Below, piece after piece: positions 34,037-41,788 of a DNA stretch of 64,000 nt. Location: NCBI GenBank assembly GCA_963836015.1, contig CAWIIF010000008.1:124001-188000 (forward strand), written 5' to 3'. This stretch comes from CAWCDJ01 sp963836015 (GTDB lineage: Bacteria > Acidobacteriota > Terriglobia > Bryobacterales > Bryobacteraceae). Both the position numbers and the translations under genes were made by a program. A model generated the notes under the pieces. That model had not been told where the DNA came from. It saw only the letters and a list, made by a program, of their open reading frames with translations, and made no database searches. Every line of letters begins with the position of its first letter. Position 1 is the first letter of the stretch.

Positions 34037-35234
34037 CCCCGGGCCACTTGCGGCGCGCCATCTGCACGGCAGCGCGAAAGGCGAGGCTGCCGCGCGCGCC
34101 GCGAACCACCGTCACTTCGGCATAATCCCGCAAAGCCTCGCCGGAAGGGGGCAGGAGTTTCGGCGATGAGGCGATGAGCACGCGGCCCTCCCCGGTTCCC
34201 GGAAACAGCGCGGCGGAGCCATCGGTGAGCGCCATAAACTCGTTTTCGTCGAATGCCGGAGCGATGAGCGGACCGCCGGTCACCGCGATGCGCCATGCCC
34301 GCCGGAGTGCCTGGCGGAACGCCGGCCGGTCTGCGCCGAGTTCGAGCCTCCGCAGCGCCTGCCGCCACAAACGACGGAAAAGCGCCGGCCGCGCCACGGT
34401 ACGGGCGAGGAACTTGAGGTAGTTCACTTCGAGAATGAGCTCCAGCTCTTCCTCCGTGAAGAAGCGGGACGTTGTGGCGCGGTGCCGGTGCTCGACCACC
34501 GCTCCCGCCACGTAGACGCTCGGCCAGCCGCGCTGCCAGGCCCGCCAGCCGAGATCGAGATCCTCGACGTAGGCGGGCTCGTAGACTTCGTCCACGTTGC
34601 CGAGGGCTTGCAGCATCTGGGCATCGTAGAGCGAGCAGCCGCCGCTTCCATACAGGACCCAGGTTCCGTCCTCGCCAGGCTGCGGCTCATCGCAGCGAAT
34701 CGGGAAGTCCTCGGGACGGTCCTGCGCCATGACCGCCTTGCCGGTTTCCTCGCGGCGAACGCCGGCCGGGAAGCGAATCTGGGCGGTGGCGCAAAAAAGC
34801 CCCGGGATGTGGCGGAAGGCAGCCCGCAGCGACTCGAAAAATCCGGGTTCGAGCAGCATGTCGTTGTTCAGCAGGCAGACATGCGAATAGCGGGCGGCCG
34901 CGATCCCGCGATTCACGGCGCAGGCGAATGAGAGCGGGGCGGGGGAGACGTCTACCGACACTTGGGGCCACTCGGTGGCCAGCCACGCGGCGGTCCCGTC
35001 GGTCGACCCGTTATCCACCAGGATGATCTCCGCAGGGCCGGAAGAGAGCTCGCGGGCGATGCCGGGGAGCTGGGCGCGCAGCAGATCCCGGCCGTTCCGC
35101 GAGGGAATCACTACCGAGATGCCGGTCGGCCTTGGCTCCGCGGGCAACAACTCCGTAGGACGCGTCCGGCGGCGAACTACGGCGGCGGCGCGCGCCGCGC
35201 CGGACCACCAAGCGGCCTGGGATTGGGCGTTCAA
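33978..35234 (-). CDS. Family 2 glycosyltransferase (rhamnosyltransferase-like)
   Basis: 418 residues from TTG 35234. GT-A fold motifs: ISVVIPSRNGRDLL, ILVDNGSTDGTAAWL, then CLLNNDMLLEPGFF (DxD-equivalent) and the base motif VEDLDLGWRAWQRGW followed by EHRHRATTSRFF. The C-terminal part has a long helical stretch and a small alpha/beta piece (GRVLIASSPKLLPPSGEAL). It would add a sugar to a cell-envelope polymer. The TTG follows the upstream stop by two bases (TGACATTG), which implies translational coupling; no Shine-Dalgarno is visible. The frame stays open upstream but that part is antisense shadow of the preceding gene. Its end overlaps the convergent secreted-protein gene. Confidence 0.85.
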   Translation of the reverse strand: MNAQSQAAWWSGAARAAAVVRRRTRPTELLPAEPRPTGISVVIPSRNGRDLLRAQLPGIARELSSGPAEIILVDNGSTDGTAAWLATEWPQVSVDVSPAPLSFACAVNRGIAAARYSHVCLLNNDMLLEPGFFESLRAAFRHIPGLFCATAQIRFPAGVRREETGKAVMAQDRPEDFPIRCDEPQPGEDGTWVLYGSGGCSLYDAQMLQALGNVDEVYEPAYVEDLDLGWRAWQRGWPSVYVAGAVVEHRHRATTSRFFTEEELELILEVNYLKFLARTVARPALFRRLWRQALRRLELGADRPAFRQALRRAWRIAVTGGPLIAPAFDENEFMALTDGSAALFPGTGEGRVLIASSPKLLPPSGEALRDYAEVTVVRGARGSLAFRAAVQMARRKWPGAICEEVELSGAPAHPDHTR

Positions 35235-35236
35235 TG

Positions 35237-36307
35237 TCAGATAAGCAAATGCACGTGAGCGGTCACCCCGCCGGCCTGGCTCTGCCGCCACAGCTCGAGC
35301 GCCTGCATGGCGAAGGCGGTCGAGACCGGGTTCACAAACGGTGTCCGGGCGCCGCCGGCCCGCCCGAACCAATATCCACCGTCGATGCGCGGATCGGCGT
35401 CGGCGGCCTGGAATTCGGCCAGTTGAGCGGCTTCGAAGGAGGCCGCCTCGCGGTCGAGCGGCGCGATACCGGCGAAATCGGCATACAGGCGGATGCGCAG
35501 CAGTTGCGCATAGACATCCGAGCGCACGAACTCCGGCGCGATATCGCGAAGCAGGACGCCGGTGCGCCGGATGCCTTCGCAGAGCGCGAGCGTGCAGCGC
35601 AGATCGGTCCCACGGACCAGCAGCCCTTCGAGGAAGTAGAGAAAGGCGTGCAGACGGTCCATCACCTTGCGGCGCTCAGGGTGGCCGGGAAGAAAGCTGC
35701 TCCAGGTGCGCAGGGAGTAGTCGAGGACGCGGTTGTAGTGCGGCCGGAACCGCGCATCGCCGGTGGCGTCCGCCAGGTCCCACCACGCCATCGCCGCCTT
35801 GAGCTGGTAACAGCCGGAACCGCGCGACCACCGCATGGGATCGCGGCGGGCGGGGCGCATATCGGAATAGGCCAGGATCGGATGGAAATCGGCGCCGGCA
35901 TCGAAACCGCCCTTGATCATCGATTCGCCCACGCCCACGGCGGTATCCAGAAACTCCTTTTCGCCGAGAGCGCGCCAGGCCGAGAGCAACCCGCGGACGA
36001 CGATCCCGGAATCGAAGAAGTAAGCGATGTCCTGTCCGTCGAGCTCAAACGGTATGCAGCCCGAGAACGGATCGCGGGCCGCGACTAAAAAGGCGGCGGC
36101 TTGCTTCGCGCGGTCGAGATACCGCTGGTCCTGGGTGACGGAATGCAGGTAAACGAAGGAACTGATCGCGTAGCCGGTGATCTCCGTCGATACGGGGACG
36201 TTCCGGGCCTCGTCCGTGCGGTAGTAGCGGGCGACGCCGCCGCTTGGCTCTTGAATGCCGGAACGGAGAAACCACTCTCCGGCGCGGGAGATGTGCTGAG
36301 ACAACAC
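35237..36307 (-). CDS. Alpha/alpha-toroid (six-hairpin glycosidase-like) protein
   Basis: 356 residues, all helical in appearance, with repeating helix-hairpin motifs: SSFVYLHSVTQDQRYLDRAK, AAFLVAARDPFSG, RGLLSAWRALGEKEFLDTAV, KAAMAWWDLADATGDARF and MDRLHAFLYFLEGLL. The pattern matches six-hairpin toroids such as GH88/GH105 or N-acylglucosamine epimerase-like folds, although no catalytic residues can be assigned. No signal peptide is seen. The GTG start follows the transporter stop by one base, and its own stop is two bases from the glycosyltransferase start, so it is the middle gene of a tight three-gene operon. A role in polysaccharide handling is inferred. Confidence 0.7.
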   Translation of the reverse strand: MLSQHISRAGEWFLRSGIQEPSGGVARYYRTDEARNVPVSTEITGYAISSFVYLHSVTQDQRYLDRAKQAAAFLVAARDPFSGCIPFELDGQDIAYFFDSGIVVRGLLSAWRALGEKEFLDTAVGVGESMIKGGFDAGADFHPILAYSDMRPARRDPMRWSRGSGCYQLKAAMAWWDLADATGDARFRPHYNRVLDYSLRTWSSFLPGHPERRKVMDRLHAFLYFLEGLLVRGTDLRCTLALCEGIRRTGVLLRDIAPEFVRSDVYAQLLRIRLYADFAGIAPLDREAASFEAAQLAEFQAADADPRIDGGYWFGRAGGARTPFVNPVSTAFAMQALELWRQSQAGGVTAHVHLLI

Positions 36308-36308
36308 G

Positions 36309-37511
36309 CTAGTTTATCATCACAATTCCGAGCGCCAGTGTGATGATGGCGAGCGGCAGTCCGGCGCGCCCGTATTCCCAGAAACTGATGTGGGCGGTGC
36401 GGCGCGCGCGTTCGACCACGATCAGGTTCGCGACCGAGCCGAGCAGCGTCAGGTTGCCGGCCAGCGTGGAAGACATCGCCAGCGTCAGCCACGCACGCGT
36501 GGCGTCCGGCAGATGAGGTACGAATCCTTTGAACAGAAGCACGGCGGGGGCGTTGCTTACGATGTTCGAAAGAATCGCGGTGAATATTGCCATGGGTGCG
36601 GTACGTTCCAGGTGATAGCGAGAGGCGGCGGCGAACAGGTTCGCCGAGAGTGGAGTCCTCTCGATGCCGGCGACCACGATGAAAAGCCCGATAAAGAGCA
36701 CCAGCAGGCTCCAGTCGATCTCGCGATAGATGCGGCCGGGCTTCACCCGGCGGGTGAGGAGCAGCAGCGCCCCTGCCACCACTGCGACCTTCGGAACCGG
36801 CCACCCCGCAAAGAAGAGCACGATCATGGCGGCGGACGTGGCCAGAGATTTCCAGAGCAGGGCTCGATGGAAGCGCACCTCGCGGACCACCGGCTCGAAC
36901 CGCACTCCGGACCCGAATTCGGAGCGGTACACCAGGCCGATCACGAGGACCGTGAGCAGCAATCCGGCGGCGGCGATGGGCGCGAGCGCCGCTGAAAAAG
37001 CGCGGTAGGGGATTTGGGAGAAGCTCCCGATCATCATGTTCTGCGGGTTGCCCGTGATGGTGGCGACGCTGCCGATATTCGCCGACATGGCCACTGCCAG
37101 CAGGTAAGGAATCGGGTTCCGCCGCAGCTTCTCCGTGATCTCGAGCACCAGGGGCGTAAGCACCAGGCACATGGTGTCATTGACGAAGAACGCGGAGAAG
37201 ACTCCCGAGACCATCACGATGCCCGAGAGCAGCACGAGGGGCCGGTGGGCGTGACCCACGACCCACGCGCTGACCAGCCGGAAGAAGCCCGAGATCCGCA
37301 GGTTGGCCACCACGATCATCATGCCGAACAGCAGCATGATGGTGTCGTAGTTGATTGCGGCGTAGGCCTCCTCCACGGTAAGGACGTTGGTAGCCAGCAT
37401 CAGCGACGCGCCGATGATGGCCGCGCCCGTGCGGTCCACGCGGAATCCGGGTAGGCGCCCGATGGCGAGCACCAGGTAGGTGCCGGCGAAGATCAGGTAG
37501 GCGGCGAGCAC
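36309..37511 (-). CDS. Ion-transporter-superfamily permease (ArsB/NhaD/SLC13-like)
   Basis: 400 residues with about eleven hydrophobic segments. Two repeated halves carry the helical-hairpin motifs of the IT superfamily: FFVNDTMCLVLTPLVLEI with SANIGSVATITGNPQNMMIG in the first half and ILSNIVSNAPAVLLFKGF with STLAGNLTLLGSVANLIVVE in the second. This layout is shared by arsenite/antimonite efflux, Na+/H+ and dicarboxylate transporters; the ion cannot be told. The GTG start has GACAAT nine bases upstream on the minus strand (37521-37526). It leads an operon with the toroid protein and the glycosyltransferase. Confidence 0.85.
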   Translation of the reverse strand: MLAAYLIFAGTYLVLAIGRLPGFRVDRTGAAIIGASLMLATNVLTVEEAYAAINYDTIMLLFGMMIVVANLRISGFFRLVSAWVVGHAHRPLVLLSGIVMVSGVFSAFFVNDTMCLVLTPLVLEITEKLRRNPIPYLLAVAMSANIGSVATITGNPQNMMIGSFSQIPYRAFSAALAPIAAAGLLLTVLVIGLVYRSEFGSGVRFEPVVREVRFHRALLWKSLATSAAMIVLFFAGWPVPKVAVVAGALLLLTRRVKPGRIYREIDWSLLVLFIGLFIVVAGIERTPLSANLFAAASRYHLERTAPMAIFTAILSNIVSNAPAVLLFKGFVPHLPDATRAWLTLAMSSTLAGNLTLLGSVANLIVVERARRTAHISFWEYGRAGLPLAIITLALGIVMIN

Positions 37512-37520
37512 GAAGTTTAC

Positions 37521-37526
37521 ATTGTC
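37521..37526 (-). promoter_or_regulatory. Putative -10 of the transporter/toroid/glycosyltransferase operon
   Basis: GACAAT on the minus strand nine bases before GTG 37511, giving a leader of about 2 nt. No Shine-Dalgarno sequence lies between. Confidence 0.35.
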
Positions 37527-37578
37527 GCACTGGCATTGGGTGTCGAGCCTTTACCACTGCTTCGCCGCGGTTTGCGAA

Positions 37579-37950
37579 CTACTTGACCTTCTTCGCGACG
37601 ACCGTGGCGCCGGGGAATTCACCACTGGGCTTCATCGTGAGTTGAATCTCATCGCCGGCGATTGTCCCCTCGTGGGCGAACGTCATGCCGCCGTTTGGGT
37701 CCACTTTCACCAGGAACGAAACCTTATCGCCCGCGACCTTTCCCTCGCTGATCTGAACGGTTGGGCTCCGGGCTGTCTGCCACGTGCCGGTCAGCGTCTC
37801 GCCTTCCTGCTTGAAGGTATAGTTGACCTGAACCTTGCCTTGGGGAGTCTCCAGATCTGCCTTCCAGTTGCCTGTGATGTCGGCAGCGGAAACAACCGCC
37901 GCAAGAATAAGGATTAACAGGCCTGATTTTACCAGTCGATATTCGTGCAT
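37579..37950 (-). CDS. Small secreted beta-rich protein of unknown function
   Basis: 123 residues. A signal peptide (VKSGLLILILAAVVSAAD) is followed by about 100 residues of alternating beta strands: ITGNWKADLETPQGKVQVNY, TFKQEGETLTGTW, KVAGDKVSFLVKVD and TIAGDEIQLTMKPSG. This is a small lipocalin-like periplasmic protein type, frequent in Acidobacteria, with no known function. ATG 37950 begins the signal peptide; the longer open frame upstream overlaps the divergent PilZ region and lacks support. Confidence 0.75.
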   Translation of the reverse strand: MHEYRLVKSGLLILILAAVVSAADITGNWKADLETPQGKVQVNYTFKQEGETLTGTWQTARSPTVQISEGKVAGDKVSFLVKVDPNGGMTFAHEGTIAGDEIQLTMKPSGEFPGATVVAKKVK

Positions 37951-38028
37951 ACCTGCAAAGACGCCGGTGGCACGGGGAATGTTCCTCAGGACCCTCAAGT
38001 TTGGCTCATACCGTCCGATCTGGATGGA

Positions 38029-38313
38029 ATGGACGCTATCGACGCGCGGAAGGAGCCGCGCATTCGTTCCCGAGGGCACGTACATCTTGTGGTAAGCGAA
38101 GGCCATCGAATCGAGGGATTCATCAGGGACGTGTCGCCTGGTGGTATCTGCGTAGAAACAAAGGAGCGGGTCCCGGTTGGGGCGGCCCTTCACGTCGATG
38201 GGGGCTTATATACCAGTAACGCCGTGGTCCGCCACTGTACCGGGCAGGGTTCTAAGTACTTCGTCGGCTTGGATCTGGAACGGACGCGGCTACCTGGGCC
38301 AACGCCGCCGTGA
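38029..38313 (+). CDS. PilZ-domain protein
   Basis: 94 residues, a single PilZ domain. The c-di-GMP-binding signatures are present: an Arg-rich N-terminal loop (RKEPRIRSRGHVHLVV, RxxxR type) and D-x-S-x-x-G in IRDVSPGGICVET, followed by AALHVDGGLYTSNAVVRHC. It should act as a small c-di-GMP adaptor. ATG 38029 starts five residues before the Arg loop; an upstream ATG in frame (37945) lies inside the divergent gene. No cyclase or phosphodiesterase gene is in the window. Confidence 0.8.
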   Translation: MDAIDARKEPRIRSRGHVHLVVSEGHRIEGFIRDVSPGGICVETKERVPVGAALHVDGGLYTSNAVVRHCTGQGSKYFVGLDLERTRLPGPTPP

Positions 38314-38431
38314 ACCCACGGCCGGCGCCGGGCGGGCGGCGGCAAAAGGCAAAGATAAGAGCAGGGGGTTTCTCAACGGCGTTGGTGTCTGCCAAAATGA
38401 GGGTGAGGCGCGCCCTCACTGGAGGTTTGCA

Positions 38432-38962
38432 TTGATCGACACCGTGCTCAACCTGTTGTTCCGGTGCCCCCATCGACGCCTTACGCGCCCCGTGACTCCC
38501 GTGTCCAAAGCGGGAGTGCCGCACGGCGAAACCTACGTGGTCTGCCTCGATTGTGGAAAGCAGTTTTCCTACGACCTGAAGGAAATGCGGATCAGGAAGC
38601 CGATCGACCATTCCCACGACGCGGGAGTCCTGCCCCCCGACATGCCGAAACCGCGGGCAAACCCGTGGAAATATGTGGCACTGGCGGCGGTGCCTCTGGC
38701 AGCCGTTCTGGGGGCTGCGGTGAAGGGAAAGAAACGCTCGGGGCGCACAGCCGGAGGCAGAAAAGGGCGCTCCGGGCGAACACGGGGACGCCGGACATTC
38801 CGAGAAATAAGGCCCGATGTCGGGCCGTATTTTGCCAGACCTAGAGCATTTCAAGGCAAAACTTCAAGCCAAAAGGTCGATCGCGCGTTGAGCCATCTCA
38901 TCGGCGGTCGCCAGCGTTTTGAGGTTGGCCTCGAACTGGCTGCGGGCGGAGAGCAGGGATAG
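38432..38962 (+). CDS. Small Cys-motif membrane-anchored protein, unknown function
   Basis: 176 residues as the frame runs. TTG 38432 is preceded by GGAGG at 38421-38425, a very good ribosome-binding site. The first 65 residues have a zinc-ribbon-like arrangement (FRCPHRR ... VCLDCGKQFSYDLKEM), followed by a hydrophobic segment (WKYVALAAVPLAAVLGAAVK) and a strongly basic tail (KGKKRSGRTAGGRKGRSGR). Beyond about residue 125 the frame passes through a terminator-like hairpin (38811-38833) and then runs antisense to the next gene, so the true end may be nearer 38810, where a TAA exists one frame over. The first part is convincing; the last 50 residues are not. Confidence 0.6.
   Translation: MIDTVLNLLFRCPHRRLTRPVTPVSKAGVPHGETYVVCLDCGKQFSYDLKEMRIRKPIDHSHDAGVLPPDMPKPRANPWKYVALAAVPLAAVLGAAVKGKKRSGRTAGGRKGRSGRTRGRRTFREIRPDVGPYFARPRAFQGKTSSQKVDRALSHLIGGRQRFEVGLELAAGGEQG
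38811..38833 (+). terminator. Terminator-like hairpin inside the end of the Cys-motif gene
   Basis: GGCCCG-ATGT-CGGGCC (38811-38826) gives a six-pair GC stem with a four-base loop, followed by GTATTTT. It follows a TAA at 38808-38810 in another frame and would suit termination of the PilZ / Cys-motif transcript. Confidence 0.45.
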
Positions 38963-39100
38963 GGCCGCGTCACTGAGATTCACCGAATCGACGGGCTGGC
39001 TGGCGGCCGGGGCAGCCGCATCCGACATGCGAGTCGCTGCCTTGTCGAAATTCCCCAGGGCCCGGTACAGGCCCTGCAAAGCAATGCCGAAGGTCTCCAC
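38864..39100 (-). CDS. Short flagellar basal-body-rod-like protein
   Basis: 78 residues from GTG 39100 with AAGAG before it. The N terminus (GIALQGLYRALGNFDKAATR) resembles the start of rod and hook proteins (ALSGLxAAxxRLDxxAxNxAN), and the C terminus (VNLSDAALSLLSARSQFEANLKTL then ATADEMAQRAIDLLA) resembles their conserved C-terminal helix (xxKxxFxANxKVxxTADEM). The central domain of FlgB/FlgC-type proteins is missing. No flagellar gene lies nearby, so it is either an orphan remnant or a small protein of another role. Its 3' end overlaps the convergent Cys-motif frame by 99 bp. Confidence 0.6.
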   Translation of the reverse strand: METFGIALQGLYRALGNFDKAATRMSDAAAPAASQPVDSVNLSDAALSLLSARSQFEANLKTLATADEMAQRAIDLLA

Positions 39101-39146
39101 GCCGCTCTTATCGGCCGCGCCGCGGGATTTTATAGAAAATTTTGCT

Positions 39147-39470
39147 CTACCCGGGTTGAGGCGCGTGATGGAAGGCGTAGCTCGGGTCTACACCATGGTC
39201 GCTCGGCATGATGATCCAGGCGACCAGGTAGGCGAGAAATCCGGCGCCAGTCGCGAGGGCCACGACCAGCCAGATCACCCGGACCAGCGTGACGTCCATG
39301 TCGAGGGACCGGGCGAAGCCGGCACAGACGCCGGCAATCTTGTTGTTGCGCTTATCCAGCATCAGGGGTACCGAGACCGGCGCGGGGCCGGCGGCAGTAG
39401 CTCTCGCTCCACACCGCGAGCAGAAACGGTCGGCCTCGCGCAGCTCCAAGCCGCATCGTGTGCAGTACAT
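39147..39470 (-). CDS. PspC-domain protein with N-terminal zinc ribbon
   Basis: 107 residues. A zinc ribbon (MYCTRCGLELREADRFCSRCGA, two CxxC pairs) is followed by a PspC domain (KIAGVCAGFARSLDMDVTLV, then RVIWLVVALATGAGFLAYLVAW and IIMPSD) with one membrane helix. PspC relatives act in envelope-stress responses; here the partner genes (PspA, PspB) are absent. AAGGA lies six bases before the ATG, a normal ribosome-binding site. Confidence 0.88.
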   Translation of the reverse strand: MYCTRCGLELREADRFCSRCGARATAAGPAPVSVPLMLDKRNNKIAGVCAGFARSLDMDVTLVRVIWLVVALATGAGFLAYLVAWIIMPSDHGVDPSYAFHHAPQPG

Positions 39471-39519
39471 AGCGTTTCCTTACCGCTTGATACGCCCAAA
39501 GGGCCCGGCGTGTTCCGCC

Positions 39520-39525
39520 TATAAT
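39520..39525 (+). promoter_or_regulatory. Consensus -10 immediately before the DUF885 gene
   Basis: Perfect TATAAT ending seven bases before GTG 39533 and ten before ATG 39536. A TTGATA at 39487 is 27 bp away, too far to be a -35. Confidence 0.55.
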
Positions 39526-39535
39526 TTGAAGAGTG

Positions 39536-41242
39536 ATGTTCTTGCGTGTCTTCCTCCCCTGTCTGCTGGCCGTGGCGTGTTTCGGGCAATCCCGCGACGC
39601 GGAATTCGGCAAACTGGCGGACCGCTATTTCGACGAAGCGGTATTCCGCTACGACCCCGTACAGGCGACGTCGGCCGGTTTTCACCAGTACGACTCGCAA
39701 CTGCCCGCGCTCACCAAGGCCGAGATTCAGTCCGAAGTCGCCGCGCTCAAACGGTTCGAAGGAGAAGTCGAGGCTTTCGGCGCCGGCGGACTCTCCGCCA
39801 CGGCGGCGGCAGACCGGGAACTGGTGCTCTCCCAGATCCGCGGCACGCTGCTCGAACTGGAGCAGATCCGTCCGTGGGAGAAGAACCCCGACGTCTATTC
39901 CTCCGGCATTTCGAGCGCGATTTTCACCATCATGAGCCGGAATTTCGCGCCCGCGGCGGACCGCCTGCGGTCGGCGGTCGCTCGCGAGAAGCTGGCGCTG
40001 CGCGTTCTCGAATCGGCGCGCCAAAACCTGAGTAATCCCCCCAGGGTCTTCACCGAGGTGGCGCTCGAGCAGGTGCCGGGCATCGTGAGCTTTTTCCAGA
40101 AAGACGTGCCGGCGGCCTTCCGGACCGTGACCGACAAGCCGCTCCTGGCCGAGTTTCAGAAATCCAACCAGGCCCTCATCGATGCGCTGAACGCCTACGG
40201 GAAGTGGCTGAAGAGCGATCTGCTACCCTGGTCCAAAGGCGATTTCCGGATCGGCGCCGAGGTGTATAGCAAGAAACTGCTCTACGACGAGATGGTGGAC
40301 ACGCCGCTCGACCGCCTGCTCGCGATCGGCTACCAGGACCTGCGGCGGAACCAGGCCGAGTTCCGTCGGGTGGCGGCCCGGATCGACTCCAAGCAAACAC
40401 CGCAGCAGATCCTCGAGGAGGCCGAAAAGGACCATCCCGCGGCCGGGAAGCTGCTGCCGGCCTTCCGCGATGTGTTGGGAGGGCTACGCGCCTTCGTCGA
40501 GACGCATCACATCGTCACCATCCCCTCGCAGGTCTCGCCGATCGTGGAAGAAACTCCGCCCTTCATGCGGGCGCTCACCACGGCCTCCATGGACACGCCG
40601 GGGCCGTATGAGAAGGTGGCGAAGGAGGCGTATTTCAACGTCACGCTGCCGGAGGCGAACTGGCCGAAGCAGCAGGTCGAAGAGTACCTCGAAGGGTTCA
40701 ACCGCGGAACCATCATCTCGACCGCGGTGCACGAAGTCTACCCCGGGCATTACACGCAGTTTCTGTGGATCAAGAATGCCCCTACCAAGGTCCGCAGGCT
40801 CGTCGGTTGCAGCTCCAACGCGGAAGGCTGGGCGCACTACAGCGAGCAGATGATGCTCGACGAGGGCTACGGCAACGGCGATCCGAAGCTGCGGCTCGGC
40901 CAGTTGCAGGATGCGCTGCTGCGGGATGCGCGTTATATCGCGGGCATCCAGATGCACACGGGTAAGATGACGGTGGCGGAGGCGACGGAGTTCTTCGTGA
41001 AGGAGGGCTACCAGGTGAGGCCGGTGGCCGAGAAGGAGGCCAAGCGCGGCACCTCCGATCCGACCTACCTGGTGTATACGCTCGGGAAGCTCCAGATCCT
41101 GAAGTTACGGGATGATTACAAAAAGATGAAAGGCGGGCAATATACGTTACAGGGCTTCCACGACGCATTCCTGGCGCAAGGTTACCCGCCGGTCAAAATC
41201 GTGCGGCGCGCGCTGCTGGGGAACGACTCGCCGGTTCTGTAG
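39536..41242 (+). CDS. Secreted DUF885-family predicted metallohydrolase
   Basis: 568 residues. Signal peptide (FLRVFLPCLLAVACFGQ), then the mostly helical DUF885 domain. The zinc-peptidase-like motif H399-E-V-Y-P-G-H405 lies in STAVHEVYPGHYTQF, followed by SSNAEGWAHYSEQMMLDEGY, which holds the expected third ligand (Glu). Family members are thought to be carboxypeptidase-like metallopeptidases; the substrate is unknown. GTG 39533 one codon earlier is an equally good start if the transcript is leaderless. Confidence 0.9.
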   Translation: MFLRVFLPCLLAVACFGQSRDAEFGKLADRYFDEAVFRYDPVQATSAGFHQYDSQLPALTKAEIQSEVAALKRFEGEVEAFGAGGLSATAAADRELVLSQIRGTLLELEQIRPWEKNPDVYSSGISSAIFTIMSRNFAPAADRLRSAVAREKLALRVLESARQNLSNPPRVFTEVALEQVPGIVSFFQKDVPAAFRTVTDKPLLAEFQKSNQALIDALNAYGKWLKSDLLPWSKGDFRIGAEVYSKKLLYDEMVDTPLDRLLAIGYQDLRRNQAEFRRVAARIDSKQTPQQILEEAEKDHPAAGKLLPAFRDVLGGLRAFVETHHIVTIPSQVSPIVEETPPFMRALTTASMDTPGPYEKVAKEAYFNVTLPEANWPKQQVEEYLEGFNRGTIISTAVHEVYPGHYTQFLWIKNAPTKVRRLVGCSSNAEGWAHYSEQMMLDEGYGNGDPKLRLGQLQDALLRDARYIAGIQMHTGKMTVAEATEFFVKEGYQVRPVAEKEAKRGTSDPTYLVYTLGKLQILKLRDDYKKMKGGQYTLQGFHDAFLAQGYPPVKIVRRALLGNDSPVL

Positions 41243-41245
41243 CCT

Positions 41246-41788
41246 TCAGAACAGTCTGAACAGCCGCACGGAGCCGCAGGCCAGCAGGGAGCCGATAGCC
41301 GCGCCGGCCAGCACGTCGCTCAGGAAATGCATGCCCAGCAGGATGCGCGAGGCGGCCACGCTCAACGCGCAGAAGAACAAGCCGATCGCCAGGGCGGGGT
41401 AGAACAGGCTCAACGATACCGCGACGGCAAACGCCGTAATAGTGTGGCCGGACGGGAAGGAGAACTGGTCGGGGGGCAGCAGGGTGGCCCAGCAGTGAGG
41501 TTCGAACTGGGTCGGACGCTTGCGCCCGGTGGCTTTTTTCAGGCGGAGGAAGATGGCGATGCCGGTGCCGGCCGCAAGCGCCGCGGCGCCCACAGCGAGG
41601 AAGCGGTTATCGCCGCCGAACAGCAGGATCACCAGGCCCATGGCATACCAGAGCCAGCCGTCTCCGCCGCGGGTGGCGCACAGCATCCAGATCCGCACCC
41701 AGCGCGGCGCGGGCCAGCGGTTGATGCGCCGCATGAGCGTGTGGTCGCGGCGGGCGATGAACGTCAGCATGGTGCCGGGCAGCGTCAT
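41246..41788 (-). CDS. PAP2-family membrane phosphatase
   Basis: 180 residues with about five membrane helices and all three PAP2 motifs: KKATGRKRP (KxxxxxxRP), FPSGHT (PSGH) and SRILLGMHFLSDV (SRxxxxxHxxxD). It dephosphorylates lipid phosphates such as phosphatidate or undecaprenyl pyrophosphate. Its ATG overlaps the stop of the PHP gene (ATGA, 41785-41788), so the two are co-translated. Position next to an MGDG-synthase-like glycosyltransferase suggests a role in making diacylglycerol or recycling lipid carriers. Confidence 0.92.
   Translation of the reverse strand: MTLPGTMLTFIARRDHTLMRRINRWPAPRWVRIWMLCATRGGDGWLWYAMGLVILLFGGDNRFLAVGAAALAAGTGIAIFLRLKKATGRKRPTQFEPHCWATLLPPDQFSFPSGHTITAFAVAVSLSLFYPALAIGLFFCALSVAASRILLGMHFLSDVLAGAAIGSLLACGSVRLFRLF

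Noticed and set aside
39487..39525. TTGATA plus TATAAT as a complete sigma-70 promoter before DUF885
   Set aside because: The spacer is 27 bp, too long for a -35/-10 pair; only the TATAAT was kept.
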